From Pseudomonadota bacterium (lineage in GTDB: Bacteria > Pseudomonadota > Gammaproteobacteria > Burkholderiales > Burkholderiaceae_C), in NCBI GenBank assembly GCA_030538605.1, contig JAUNTQ010000003.1, positions 1-64,000 on the forward strand: DNA of 64,000 nt, in the 5' to 3' direction. The translations under genes were made by a program, and so were the position numbers. How positions within the stretch are numbered: the stretch's first letter is position 1; every line of letters starts with the position of its first letter. This document shows positions 1-10,369 of the stretch, piece after piece. The notes under the pieces were generated by a model. It was not told where the DNA came from and did no database searches. It worked only from the letters and a program-made list of their open reading frames with translations.

Positions 1-1654
<1,654 letters not shown>

Positions 1655-1681
1655 GAAAAATCCTCGGGGTGATCCCGCCAG

Positions 1682-1709
1682 AGATGGCGGCTCAGGTGGC
1701 ATTTTCAAC
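1682..1709 (-). promoter_or_regulatory. Putative sigma-32 (heat-shock) promoter of lon
   Basis: On the minus strand a -35-like TTGAAA (plus 1703-1708) is followed, 13-14 nt later, by CGCCATCT (plus 1682-1689), close to the RpoH -10 consensus CCCCATNT with one mismatch. A start site near 1675 would leave a short leader before the lon ATG at 1654. lon is a classical heat-shock gene, so the context fits. The call is by eye only. Confidence 0.5.
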
Positions 1710-1786
1710 CCAGCGCGGGGGGCGCATGCGCCGACCCGCCAAGGGCGGTGCGCGCCGCCGCAGGGGTGCGCACCGAATGGATATTG

Positions 1787-1838
1787 TTTTGATAGCTGCT
1801 AGCGCTTTGCAGGCAAGCGCAAATGCCTGCAAAGGCTG
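1787..1838. repeat. Family B hairpin repeat, intergenic copy (clpX-lon)
   Basis: The unit starts TTTTGATAGCTGCTAGCGC and contains an 11-bp inverted repeat, CTTTGCAGGCA (1805-1815) with TGCCTGCAAAG (1824-1834). It begins just past the clpX stop. The same TTTT-xATAGCT(G/T)CT-GCGC core recurs inside coding regions at 9109, 11000 and 33016. It could act as a clpX 3'-end hairpin, although it lacks a good U-tract. Confidence 0.6.
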
Positions 1839-1842
1839 TGCG

Positions 1843-3108
1843 TCAGGCTTGCTTGGCCGCTTCGCGGTAGACCAGCAGGGGCGGCTGGTTTTCGTCGATG
1901 GTGCTTTCGTCGACCACCACCTTTTCGACGTTGGCGGTGTGGGGCAGCTCGAACATGGTGTCGATCAGCGCACCTTCGACAATGGAGCGCAGCCCGCGTG
2001 CGCCGGTCTTGCGCACCAGCGCCTTGCGGGCGATGGCTTTCAGTGCGCTGGGGCGGATCTCCAGCTCGACGCCTTCCATGTGCAGCAGGCGGGCGAACTG
2101 CTTGACCAGGGCGTTCTTCGGCTCGGTGAGGATTTGCACCAGCGCTTCCTCGGTCAGCTCGGCCAGGGTGGCGACCACGGGCATGCGGCCAATCAGCTCG
2201 GGAATGATGCCGTACTTGATGAGGTCTTCAGGCTCCACGTCCAGGAAGGTTTCGCTGATGGAGCGCTGCTGCTTGCTCTTGACGGTGGCACCAAAGCCGA
2301 TGCCGCTGGCTTCGGTGCGCGCCTCGATCACTTTTTCCAGCCCGGCGAAGGCACCGCCGCAGATGAACAGGATGTTGGTGGTGTCGATCTGCAGGAAGTC
2401 CTGGTTGGGGTGCTTGCGCCCGCCCTGCGGCGGGATGCTGGCCATGGTGCCTTCGATCAGCTTGAGCAGCGCCTGCTGCACGCCTTCGCCCGAGACGTCG
2501 CGCGTGATGCTGGGGTTGTCGGCCTTGCGGCTGATCTTGTCGATTTCGTCGATGTAGATGATGCCGCGCTGGGCGCGCTCGACGTCGTAGTTGCAGCTTT
2601 GCAGCAGCTTGCTGATGATGTTCTCGACGTCTTCGCCCACGTAGCCGGCTTCGGTGAGCGTGGTGGCGTCGGCCATGACGAAGGGCACGTCGAGCTGGCG
2701 CGCCAGGGTTTGCGCGAGCAGGGTCTTGCCGCTGCCGGTGGGGCCGATGAGCAGGATGTTGCTCTTGGCCAGCTCGACCTCGCCTGCCTTGGTGTCCTGC
2801 TTGTGGCGCAGGCGCTTGTAGTGGTTGTAGACGGCCACGGCGAGCGTGCGCTTGGCCTTGTCCTGGCCGATGACGTAGTTGTCGAGGCTGTCCTTGATGT
2901 CGGCCGGCGTGGGCAGGTCGGTGCGTGGGTCGGCGGGGGTCTCACCCTCGGGCACTTCCTCGCGGATGATGTCGTTGCACAGCTCGATGCACTCGTCGCA
3001 GATGAACACCGAGGGGCCGGCGATGAGTTTCTTGACTTCGTGCTGGCTCTTGCCGCAGAAGGAGCAATAGAGCGTTTTTTCGCTGGCAGCGCCTTTTTTA
3101 TCGGCCAT
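1843..3108 (-). CDS. clpX: ClpX, ATP-dependent Clp protease ATP-binding subunit
   Basis: This AAA+ unfoldase recognises tagged substrates and feeds them to ClpP. The 421-residue length is normal. The N-terminal zinc-binding domain has Cys15, Cys18, Cys37 and Cys40. Walker A is GPTGSGKT (122-129), the pore loop is GYVG (155-158), Walker B is IYIDEID (184-190), and RKH (231-233) forms a second substrate loop. The ClpP-docking IGF tripeptide (270-272) is present. It lies downstream of clpP on the same strand, separated by a ~190-bp gap that holds a family A palindrome. Confidence 0.98.
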   Translation of the reverse strand: MADKKGAASEKTLYCSFCGKSQHEVKKLIAGPSVFICDECIELCNDIIREEVPEGETPADPRTDLPTPADIKDSLDNYVIGQDKAKRTLAVAVYNHYKRLRHKQDTKAGEVELAKSNILLIGPTGSGKTLLAQTLARQLDVPFVMADATTLTEAGYVGEDVENIISKLLQSCNYDVERAQRGIIYIDEIDKISRKADNPSITRDVSGEGVQQALLKLIEGTMASIPPQGGRKHPNQDFLQIDTTNILFICGGAFAGLEKVIEARTEASGIGFGATVKSKQQRSISETFLDVEPEDLIKYGIIPELIGRMPVVATLAELTEEALVQILTEPKNALVKQFARLLHMEGVELEIRPSALKAIARKALVRKTGARGLRSIVEGALIDTMFELPHTANVEKVVVDESTIDENQPPLLVYREAAKQA

Positions 3109-3200
3109 TGGATGAAAGTTTCATGAAAAGGGTCGGCGCATGATAACCAAACCGTGTGCAGGCCCTGGTTGGCCGCGTTGCCCAGTGACAACGCTGTTTT

Positions 3201-3300
3201 AATAAAAAACAGTAGCTGCTTGCGTACGTTTCAAAAGGATTTCATATACATTAATAAATGAAATCCAATAAAAATGTACGCAAGAAGCTATGTTTTTATT
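3201..3300. repeat. Family A AT-rich palindrome, copy 1 (clpP-clpX gap)
   Basis: Imperfect inverted repeat: the left arm contains TAGCTGCTTGCGTACG and the right arm TGTACGCAAGAAGCTA, with further pairing GGATTTCA/TGAAATCC and A-rich/T-rich outer ends. It is much more AT-rich than its surroundings. It fills the space just after clpP, so it could form a terminator or processing hairpin between clpP and clpX. Confidence 0.75.
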
Positions 3301-3301
3301 T

Positions 3302-3913
3302 TCAAGGACGCTTGGCGATGACTTGATCGACGATGCCGTAGTCCTTGGCTTCGTCGGCGGTCATGTAGTAGTCGCGCTCGGTGTCTTGCTGGATTTTTTC
3401 CAGCGGCTGGCCGGTGCGCTCGGCCAGGATGCGGTTCATCTGCGCCTTGGTGCGCAGGATGTCGCGCGCCTGGATTTCGATGTCGGTCGCCTGCCCGCGC
3501 GCGCCGCCCAGCACCTGGTGGATCATGACCTTGCTGTTGGGCAGGCTGTAGCGCTTGCCCTTGGCGCCGGCGGCCAGCAGGAAGGCGCCCATGCTGGCGG
3601 CAAACCCCAGGCACATGGTGGACACGTCGGGCTTGATGAACTGCATGGTGTCGTAGATCGACATGCCGGCCGTCACGCTGCCGCCGGGGCTGTTGATGTA
3701 GAGCGAAATGTCCTTGTCGGGGTTTTCGCTTTCGAGGAACAAAAGCTGCGCGACCACCAGGTTGGCGGTCTGGTCGTTGACTTCGCCCACGAGGAAGATG
3801 ACGCGCTCTTTCAGCAGGCGCGAGTAGATGTCGAACGAGCGCTCGCCGCGGCCCGATTGCTCGATGACCATGGGGATGAGGCCGAGGTTGCTGGGGGTGT
3901 CGTAGGTGCTCAT
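3302..3913 (-). CDS. clpP: ClpP, ATP-dependent Clp protease proteolytic subunit
   Basis: This is the peptidase of the ClpXP/ClpAP machines. The 203 residues match the family. The catalytic triad is visible as Ser107 (in GFAASMGAF), His132 (in MIHQ) and Asp181 (in ERDYYM). The start [10 protein letters not shown] at 3913 was chosen because the open frame further upstream is low-complexity and unrelated to ClpP. Gene order tig-clpP-clpX-lon supports co-ordinated protein quality control. A sigma-32-like promoter lies about 55 nt upstream. Confidence 0.98.
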   Translation of the reverse strand: MSTYDTPSNLGLIPMVIEQSGRGERSFDIYSRLLKERVIFLVGEVNDQTANLVVAQLLFLESENPDKDISLYINSPGGSVTAGMSIYDTMQFIKPDVSTMCLGFAASMGAFLLAAGAKGKRYSLPNSKVMIHQVLGGARGQATDIEIQARDILRTKAQMNRILAERTGQPLEKIQQDTERDYYMTADEAKDYGIVDQVIAKRP

Positions 3914-3966
3914 GGCGGCTTTCAACAAGGGGGAAAGAGGTAAAGGGGGATTGTGCGAGAAAAGCA

Positions 3967-3994
3967 GATGGGGCCAGTCTGCTCGACTTAAAGC
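3967..3994 (-). promoter_or_regulatory. Putative sigma-32 (heat-shock) promoter of clpP
   Basis: On the minus strand CTTTAAG (plus 3988-3994) is followed by CCCCATCT (plus 3967-3974), with 13-14 nt between the boxes. The -10 matches RpoH CCCCATNT exactly and the -35 resembles CTTGAAA. The predicted leader is roughly 45 nt. This fits the known heat-shock control of clpP; it was found by eye. Confidence 0.55.
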
Positions 3995-4006
3995 GCGCCC
4001 TGAACG

Positions 4007-4048
4007 CAGCGGGGGCCGCGAACGCTGGCGTTCGCGGCCCCCGCTGCC
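4007..4048. repeat. Perfect 20-bp GC-rich inverted repeat
   Basis: Two 20-nt arms (4007-4026 and 4029-4048) are exact reverse complements around a 2-nt TG centre. The arms begin GCAGCGGGGGCC and end GGCCCCCGCTGC. The hairpin sits between the tig 3' end and the clpP promoter. No U-run follows it on either strand, so a standard intrinsic terminator is unlikely, but it may stabilise the tig mRNA end or block read-through. Confidence 0.7.
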
Positions 4049-4130
4049 AGGCGTTGCCGCCTTCTGCCCAAAAAAAAGAAAGGGCCGCGCAGCAGGCCCA
4101 TTCAAACGGTCGCAGAGCAGACCATGCCAG

Positions 4131-4290
4131 GCCGCCCGAGCCGGGGTTTCCCCGGCGACCAGCGGTGTCCCCCTGGGGGGATGACGCCGAAGGCGGCTCA
4201 GGGGGGAGTCACTCCTGCCGCCCGAGCCGGGGTTTCCCCGGCGACCAGCGGTATCCCCCTGGGGGGATGACGCCGTAGGCGGCTCAGGGG
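4131..4290. repeat. Family C GC-rich repeat, two tandem units (tig-clpP gap)
   Basis: Two units of about 86 and 74 bp begin GCCGCCCGAGCCGGGG and end GGCGGCTCAGGGG; they start at 4131 and 4217. Each contains short internal palindromes (CCGGGGTTTCCCCGG and CCCCCTGGGGGG). The same unit occurs in opposite orientation three times at 56746-57000, with relatives at 24940-25047 and 49029-49136. No protein-coding signal is seen in it. Confidence 0.8.
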
Positions 4291-4294
4291 ATGT

Positions 4295-5602
4295 TTATTG
4301 CCCCATCAGCTCGTCGAAACCGAGCTGCTTCTCGGTCACCTTGGCGTGGGCCAGCACGTAGTCGGTCACGTTGTTCTCGATGACCATGCCTTCGACTTCG
4401 GCCAGGCGGCGCGGGTCGGCGTAGTAGTAGCGCACGACTTCTTCGGGCTTTTCGTAGCTGGCGGCCATGTCTTCGACCTGGGTCTTGAGCTGCTCGGGCT
4501 TGGCCTGCAGGCCGTGGGTCTTGACCAGCTCGGCCATCACGAGGCCCAGGCGCACGCGGCGCTCGGCTTCGGGGCGGAAGGTGTCTTCGGGGATGGGCAG
4601 CTTTTCCACGTCCTTGATGCCGCGCGATTTCAGGTCGGCGCGGGCCGCCTGCACCATGCGATCGACTTCGGATTGCACGGTGGCCTTGGGCACGTCGAGT
4701 TCGGCCACATCGGCCAGGGCCGTGAGCGCGGCCTGCTTGTTGCGCTGGATGAGGCGGAACCTGATCTCGCGCGCGAGGTTCTTGCGCACGTCTTCGCGCA
4801 GGGCTTCGACGCTGCCGTCGGCCACGCCCAGCGATTTGACGAGCTGCTCGTTCACCTCGGGCAGGTGGGCGGCCTCGATTTTCTTGACGGTGACCATGAA
4901 GTCGGCCGTCTTGCCGGCCACGTCCTGGCCGTGGTAGTCGGCGGGAAAGGCCAGCGGGAAGGTCTTGCTCTCGCCCAGCTTCATGCCGCGCACGGCGTCT
5001 TCGAATTCCTTGAGCATCTGGCCTTCGGCCACGACGAAGGCAAAGTCTTCGGCCGTGCCGCCTTCGAAGGGCTCGCCTTCGATCTTGCCGGCGAAGTCAA
5101 CCGTCACGCGGTCGCCGTCCTCGGCGGGGGCATCCTTGGCGCGCTGGGCAAAAGTGCGGCGCTGCTTGCGCAGGATGTCGATGGTGCGGTCGATGGCCTC
5201 GTCGCTCACTTCGGCGCTGACTTTTTCCACCTCGGCGGTGGCCAGGTCGCCGAGCTTGACTTCGGGAAACACCTCGAACACGGCGTCAAACGCCATCTCG
5301 CCTTCGGGCGCGCCTTCTTTTTCGGTGATGGCGGGCTGGCCGGCCACGCGCAAGTTGGCTTCGTTGGCGGCTTCGAAGAAGGCCTGGCCCACCTTGTCGT
5401 TCATCACTTCGTACTGCACCGAATAGCCGTACTGCTGCGCGACGATGCTCATGGGCACCTTGCCGGGGCGGAAGCCGTCCATGCGCACGGTGCGGGCCAG
5501 CTTGCGCAGACGGGCGTCCACTTCGTTCTTGATCGTGTCCAGGGGCAGCGTCAGCGTCATCTTGCGCTCGAGCTTGTCAAGGGTTTCCACGTTTACGGCC
5601 AT
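4295..5602 (-). CDS. tig: Trigger factor, ribosome-associated chaperone
   Basis: It binds nascent chains at the ribosome exit tunnel. The 435 residues match the family. The ribosome-docking signature GFRPGKVP lies at about residues 43-50. It is followed by the FKBP-like peptidyl-prolyl isomerase domain (about 165-245, beginning DRVTVDFAGKIEGEPFEGG) and the helical C-terminal domain. The start MAVNVETLDKLERKMTLTL is the usual Tig N-terminus. It is upstream of clpP and clpX on the same strand; the gap to clpP is long and filled with repeats and a candidate heat-shock promoter. Confidence 0.97.
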   Translation of the reverse strand: MAVNVETLDKLERKMTLTLPLDTIKNEVDARLRKLARTVRMDGFRPGKVPMSIVAQQYGYSVQYEVMNDKVGQAFFEAANEANLRVAGQPAITEKEGAPEGEMAFDAVFEVFPEVKLGDLATAEVEKVSAEVSDEAIDRTIDILRKQRRTFAQRAKDAPAEDGDRVTVDFAGKIEGEPFEGGTAEDFAFVVAEGQMLKEFEDAVRGMKLGESKTFPLAFPADYHGQDVAGKTADFMVTVKKIEAAHLPEVNEQLVKSLGVADGSVEALREDVRKNLAREIRFRLIQRNKQAALTALADVAELDVPKATVQSEVDRMVQAARADLKSRGIKDVEKLPIPEDTFRPEAERRVRLGLVMAELVKTHGLQAKPEQLKTQVEDMAASYEKPEEVVRYYYADPRRLAEVEGMVIENNVTDYVLAHAKVTEKQLGFDELMGQ

Positions 5603-5643
5603 GGTGTGTGCTCTCTGTGATGTTGATGAAATGAATGTGTATG

Positions 5644-5730
5644 TGGTGCGCGGGGGGGGACTCGAACCCCCACACCTTTGCAGGCGTCAGGACCTAAACC
5701 TGGTGCGTCTACCCATTTCGCCACCCGCGC
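5644..5730 (-). tRNA. tRNA-Leu (anticodon UAG)
   Basis: A class II tRNA with a 7-bp acceptor stem GCGCGGG/CCCGCGC, discriminator A and genomically encoded CCA (plus 5644-5646). The anticodon loop is TTTAGGT, giving UAG, which reads CUN leucine codons. The T-arm contains GGTTCGAGTCC and the long variable arm lies between. The body is 84 nt without CCA. It lies just upstream of tig. Confidence 0.95.
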
Positions 5731-5802
5731 AGCCTTGAAAAACGAGTGCGGCGGCCCCTGCGCGCGGCAGGGTCGCCGGCGGAAATCGGCGAACCGAGCA
5801 TT

Positions 5803-8800
5803 TTAGCCTGCGGCTTGGCGGGCCGATGCCGGCTCGCGCTCGACGCGGAACCACGCCGCGTACATGGCCGGCAGCGCCAGCAGCGTGAGCACGGTGGCGA
5901 CGATCAGCCCGCCCATGATGGCCACGGCCATCGGCCCCCAAAACACGCTGCGCGACAGCGGAATCATCGCCAGCACGGCGGCGGCGGCCGTCAGCACGAT
6001 GGGGCGCAGGCGGCGCACGGCGGATTCGACGATGGCGTCCCACGCGGGCACGCCGCGCGCGCGGTCGGCCTCGATCTGGTCGATCAGGATGACCGAGTTG
6101 CGCTGGATCATGCCCATGAGCGCAATCACGCCCAGCAGCGCCACGAAGCCGAAGGGCCGGCCCAGCAGGATGAGCGCCGCCGCCACGCCGGCAATGCCCA
6201 GCGGCCCGGTGAGAAACACCAGCATGGCGCGGCTGAACGATTGCAGTTGCAGCATGAGCAGGGTGAAGACGATGAACAGCATCACCGGCACGCCGGCGGC
6301 GATGGAGGCCGAACCCTTGCCGCTTTCCTCGGCCTCGCCCGCCGTGGTGATGCGGTAGGCGCCCTCGCCCGCCTGCGCCCAGCGCGCCTCGATCTCGCGC
6401 AGCTGGGGCAGCAGTTGCTGCGTCAGCGTCGGGCCTTGCATGCCGCCTTCCAGGTCGCTTTGCACGGTGATGGCGTATTCGCGGTTCTCGCGCCACATCA
6501 CGCCCGGCTCCCACTCGAACACGGGCTGCGCCACCTGCATGAGCGGCACCGATCGCCCGCTGGCGGTGGGCAGGTAGGCGTTTTGCAGATCGCTGAGCAG
6601 CTTGCGCTCGGCCTCGGGCTGGCGCAGCACGATGTCGATGAGCTTGTCTCCATCGCGGAACTGCCCCACCGTGCTGCCGGCAAAGGCCACACGCGCGGCC
6701 TGGGCGATGGACTGGCTGGTCACGCCCAGCGCGCGCGCCTTGGTCTGATCGACCTGCAACCGCAGCGCCTTGACCGGCTCGTTCCAGTTGTCGTTGGTGC
6801 CGCGCGTGTGCGGGTTGGCGGCCAGCACGGCGCGCACCTCATCGGCCTTGGCGCGCAGCACGCGCGGGTCAGGCCCTTTCACGCGGAACTGCACCGGATA
6901 CGGCACGGGCGGGCCGCTGGGCAGCAGCTTGACGCGCCCGCGCGCCTCGGGCGCGCGCTCGGCCAGCAGGTGGCCCAGCTCGTGCCGCAGGCGGTCGCGC
7001 GTGCGCAAATCGCGCGCCAGCACGATCATCTGCGACACGTTGGTCTGCGGAAACACCTGGTCCAGCGGCAGATAAAAGCGCGGCACGCCCGAGCCGACCC
7101 ACTGCGCCACGCTCACCACGCCGGGCAGCGCGCGGATTTCGCCTTCCACGCGCGCGGCCACCTGCTCGTTGGCGGCAAACGAGGTGCCTTCGGGGAACCA
7201 CAGGTCGACCAGAATCTCGGGCCGGTTGGAATCGGGGAAGAACTGCTGCTGCACCCGCGTCATGCCGAAGATGCCGGCGGCAAAGATGAGCAGCGTGGCG
7301 GCGATGGTGACCCAGCGATGCGCCACGCACCAGTTCACCCAGCGGCGAAAGCGCTGGTAGAAGGGCGTGTCGAAATGCTCGTGCGGCTCGGCATCGATGG
7401 GCTCGCCGCGGTTGAGCGCCTCGGCGCGCGCGGCGGCCACGTGCGGCGGCACGCGCAGCAGGCGCTCGCCCAGGTAGGGCACGAAGAACACCGAGGCCAC
7501 CCAGCTCACCAGCAACGCCACCACGGTGACGCCGAAGATGGCGAAGGTGTATTCGCCCACCGTCGACTTCGCCATGCCGATGGGCAGAAAGCCCACCGCC
7601 GTGATCAGCGTGCCCGTGAGCATGGGCATGGCGGTGATCTCATACGCAAAGGTGGCGGCGCGAAAGCGGTCGTAGCCCTCCTCCATCTTGCGCACCATCA
7701 TCTCCACCGCAATGATGGCGTCGTCCACCAGCAGGCCCAGGGCGATGATGAGCGAGCCGAGCGAGATCTTGTGCAGCCCGATGCCCCAGTACAGCATGGC
7801 GAGAAAGGTGCAGGCCAGCACCAGCGGAATGGTGATGCCCACCACCAGGCCGGGGCGCATGTCCAGCGTCCAGCGGCGCCACAGCGGGTGCTTGCCGGGG
7901 CGCTTGTGCAGCCCGAGGCTCAAGAAGCTCACCGCCAGCACGATGACCACGGCCTCGATCAGCACCTTGACGAACTCGTTCACCGAATCGCGCACCGCCT
8001 GCGGCTGGTCCTGGATCTGCGCCAGGTGCACGCCCACGGGCAGCGTCTTTTCGATCTGCGCCACCGACTCGGCCAGCGACTTGCCCAGGGCAATGATGTC
8101 GCCGCCCTTGCCCATCGACACGCCCAGCGCAATCACCTCCTGCCCGTCGTGCCGCACCTTGACCTGCGGCGGATCGACATAGCCGCGCCGCACCTCGGCG
8201 ATGTCGCCCAGGCGAATCTGCTGGCCGGACGAACCGCGAATCGGCATGTCACGCAACTGCTCCACCGCGTCGAAAGCGCCCGCCACGCGCAGCTGCACCA
8301 CGTCGGCCGGGGTGTTGACCACGCCCGCCGATTCGACCGCGTTCTGCGCCGACAGCTGGCCGAGCACGGCGTTCATGTCCAACCCCAGCTGGGCCAGGCG
8401 CGCCTGCGGGATTTCGATGAAGACTTTTTCGTCCTGCACGCCGAACAGCTCGACCTTGGCCACGTCCTTGACGCGCAGCAGGCGCTGGCGCGCGTCGTCG
8501 GCAAAGGTTTTCAGCTCGGCGGGCGAGAAGCCATCGCCCGAGAGCGCGTAGATGATGCCGTACACGTCGCCGAAGTCGTCGTTGAAGAACGGCCCCTGCA
8601 CGCCCTGCGGCAGCGTATAGCGCATGTCGCCGATCTTCTTGCGCACCGTGTACCAGATGTGCGGCACCTCTTTGGGCGGCGCCGAATCCTTGAGCTGGAA
8701 GATGATCTGCGACTCGCCCGGCTTGCTGTAGCTGCGGATCTTGTCGGCGTAGGGCACCTCTTGCAACGTGCGCTCGATCTTGTCGGTCACCTGCTCGGCC

Positions 8801-9042
8801 ACCTGCTCGGCGGTGGCACCGGGCCAGTAGGTGCGCACCACCATGGCGCGAAAGGTGAAGGGCGGGTCTTCGTCCTGCCCCAGCTGAAAGTAGGCCGCCA
8901 CGCCCAGCACCATCAGCACGATGAGCAGATAGCGCGTGAGCGCCGGGTGCTCCAGCGCCCAGCGCGAGAGGTTGAAGGCGGCGCTGGGTTCGGCGCGCGG
9001 CGGCGTGTGGCCAGGCTCGGGCCGGGGGGCGTGATCGGTCAT
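5803..9042 (-). CDS. RND-family multidrug efflux permease (AcrB/MexB-like)
   Basis: This inner-membrane proton-driven pump works with the adaptor encoded upstream. The 1079 residues have the RND layout: a first membrane helix near residues 36-55, a large periplasmic loop, a membrane block, a second periplasmic loop and a final membrane block. The paired aspartates of TM4 are seen in LGLLVDDAIIAVEMM, the proton-relay site. The N-terminus MTDHAPRPEPGHTPPRAEPS is longer and more polar than in AcrB. No outer-membrane channel gene is nearby, so it probably uses a TolC-like protein encoded elsewhere. The substrate cannot be read from the sequence. Confidence 0.92.
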   Translation of the reverse strand: MTDHAPRPEPGHTPPRAEPSAAFNLSRWALEHPALTRYLLIVLMVLGVAAYFQLGQDEDPPFTFRAMVVRTYWPGATAEQVAEQVTDKIERTLQEVPYADKIRSYSKPGESQIIFQLKDSAPPKEVPHIWYTVRKKIGDMRYTLPQGVQGPFFNDDFGDVYGIIYALSGDGFSPAELKTFADDARQRLLRVKDVAKVELFGVQDEKVFIEIPQARLAQLGLDMNAVLGQLSAQNAVESAGVVNTPADVVQLRVAGAFDAVEQLRDMPIRGSSGQQIRLGDIAEVRRGYVDPPQVKVRHDGQEVIALGVSMGKGGDIIALGKSLAESVAQIEKTLPVGVHLAQIQDQPQAVRDSVNEFVKVLIEAVVIVLAVSFLSLGLHKRPGKHPLWRRWTLDMRPGLVVGITIPLVLACTFLAMLYWGIGLHKISLGSLIIALGLLVDDAIIAVEMMVRKMEEGYDRFRAATFAYEITAMPMLTGTLITAVGFLPIGMAKSTVGEYTFAIFGVTVVALLVSWVASVFFVPYLGERLLRVPPHVAAARAEALNRGEPIDAEPHEHFDTPFYQRFRRWVNWCVAHRWVTIAATLLIFAAGIFGMTRVQQQFFPDSNRPEILVDLWFPEGTSFAANEQVAARVEGEIRALPGVVSVAQWVGSGVPRFYLPLDQVFPQTNVSQMIVLARDLRTRDRLRHELGHLLAERAPEARGRVKLLPSGPPVPYPVQFRVKGPDPRVLRAKADEVRAVLAANPHTRGTNDNWNEPVKALRLQVDQTKARALGVTSQSIAQAARVAFAGSTVGQFRDGDKLIDIVLRQPEAERKLLSDLQNAYLPTASGRSVPLMQVAQPVFEWEPGVMWRENREYAITVQSDLEGGMQGPTLTQQLLPQLREIEARWAQAGEGAYRITTAGEAEESGKGSASIAAGVPVMLFIVFTLLMLQLQSFSRAMLVFLTGPLGIAGVAAALILLGRPFGFVALLGVIALMGMIQRNSVILIDQIEADRARGVPAWDAIVESAVRRLRPIVLTAAAAVLAMIPLSRSVFWGPMAVAIMGGLIVATVLTLLALPAMYAAWFRVEREPASARQAAG

Positions 9043-9056
9043 GGCGATGGCCCGGT

Positions 9057-10229
9057 TCAGCGCGAAGCAGGGGCCGATGGCGGCCCGGCCACGGGCGGTG
9101 ATGCTACGTTTTCAGTAGCTTCTTGCGCTTGACTGGCGGGCGATGCACCCCCTTTTGGCTGCCAAACCTTCACCTGCTGCCCGGCTTGCAGCATGTGTAC
9201 GCCCGCGGCCACCACCTGCATGCCGGGGGCCAGGCCGGCGGCAATCACCGCGTCGTTGCCGTCCATGCCCGCCACCTGTACGGGCTGCGCGCGCACGCTG
9301 CCGCTGGCCGGCTCATACACCCACACCGCCGTGCCCGCCGCGTCCTGGCGCAGCGCGCTGGTCGGCAGCCGCAGGAGCGGCGCAGCCGCTGCGCCATCGG
9401 CGATCACCGTCACCGTGGCGCCCAGCGGCGGCGCCTCGCCCGCCAGCGCCAGCTTGACGGCGAAGGTGCGCGTCACCGGGTCGGCGCTGGCGGCCACCTC
9501 GCGCACCGTGCCCTGCCACTGCGCGTCGCTGCCCCAGGCGCGCGCCGCCATTGGCTGGCCCACGCGCACGGCGGCCACGCGGTCTTCGGGCACGGCAAAC
9601 ACCACGTCGCGCGGGCCGTCCTGCGCCACGCGCACCACCGGCGTGCCGGCGGCCACCACCTGGCCGGCTTCGGCCTCGATGGCCGTGACCACGCCGGGCG
9701 CGTCGGCCAGCAGCTGCGCATAACTGGCCTGGTTGCCCTGCGCGCGCTGCTGCGCGCTGGCCTGATCGAGCGTGGCCTGCGCCGCGCGCAGGTTGGCGGC
9801 GCGGCGCTCCAGCTCGGCCGCGCTGATGAAGCCCTGATCGCGCAGCGACTGAAAGCGCTTCAAATCAGCCGCCGCCAGGTCGCGCTGCGTGGTGGCGCTG
9901 CTCACCTGCGCGCGCGCCGCAGCGTCGGCCAGGCGCAAGTCCTGCGCATCGAGCTGCGCCAGCAACTGCCCGGCCTGCACGCGCTGACCCAGCTCCACCG
10001 CGCGCCGCGTGATCTTGCCGCCCACGCGAAAGCCCAGGCGCGACTCCACGCGCGCGCGCACCTCGCCCGCGTATTCGACCTGCCCCTGGCGCGCCTGCGC
10101 GTCGATGGTGACCAGCTTGACCGCGCGCACCGGCTCGGGCGCGGGGGCGGGCTTGCCGCAGGCGGTCAGCAGCGCCGCCAGCGCCACGGCAGCGGCCCGC
10201 CCAACCCAGCCTGAATCTCTGATTGACAT
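9057..10229 (-). CDS. RND efflux periplasmic adaptor (membrane fusion lipoprotein)
   Basis: It bridges the RND pump and the outer-membrane channel. The start at 10229 gives MSIRDSGWVGRAAAVALAAL followed by the lipobox LTAC, with Cys24 as the lipidation site; longer starts only add low-complexity sequence. It has a HlyD-type biotinyl-lipoyl/coiled-coil hairpin (about 60-175), then beta-barrel and membrane-proximal domains. It is followed directly by the pump gene (14-nt gap). The last ~20 residues (ASQAQEATENVAS) are encoded by a family B repeat, matching a peptide inserted in DnaE2. Confidence 0.93.
   Translation of the reverse strand: MSIRDSGWVGRAAAVALAALLTACGKPAPAPEPVRAVKLVTIDAQARQGQVEYAGEVRARVESRLGFRVGGKITRRAVELGQRVQAGQLLAQLDAQDLRLADAAARAQVSSATTQRDLAAADLKRFQSLRDQGFISAAELERRAANLRAAQATLDQASAQQRAQGNQASYAQLLADAPGVVTAIEAEAGQVVAAGTPVVRVAQDGPRDVVFAVPEDRVAAVRVGQPMAARAWGSDAQWQGTVREVAASADPVTRTFAVKLALAGEAPPLGATVTVIADGAAAAPLLRLPTSALRQDAAGTAVWVYEPASGSVRAQPVQVAGMDGNDAVIAAGLAPGMQVVAAGVHMLQAGQQVKVWQPKGGASPASQAQEATENVASPPVAGPPSAPASR
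9109..9166. repeat. Family B repeat embedded in the efflux adaptor C-terminus
   Basis: The plus strand reads TTTTCAGTAGCTTCTTGCGC and then continues to GGCTGCCAA. It aligns over its whole length with copies at 11000-11053 and 33016-33071. On the coding strand it gives SQAQEATENV at the extreme C-terminus of the adaptor. Confidence 0.6.
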
Positions 10230-10280
10230 AAGGGAAAACAGGCGAGCCACTGGCACAACATGCAGCCCACGCCTGGTTAA

Positions 10281-10294
10281 TGACTGATGAGTCA
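10281..10294. promoter_or_regulatory. Short palindrome in the divergent hpnC / efflux promoter region
   Basis: TGACT-GATG-AGTCA is a perfect 5-bp inverted repeat with a 4-nt spacer. It lies between the adaptor start (10229, minus) and hpnC (10370, plus). Such sites near RND pumps are often TetR-type operators, but no regulator gene is adjacent, so the role is a guess. Confidence 0.3.
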
Positions 10295-10369
10295 GCAATT
10301 CTATCGACCGCATGTAACGCCCAGCCCAACATCCCGCCCCTGACCTGCCCCCGGGCACAATGCCCGCCC

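Noticed and set aside
5746..9132. Very long open frame on the plus strand opposite the RND pump
   Set aside because: Its translation is His/Arg/Ala/Gln-rich with no domain, and it is the exact antisense of a clear RND permease. Long antisense frames are expected at this GC content.
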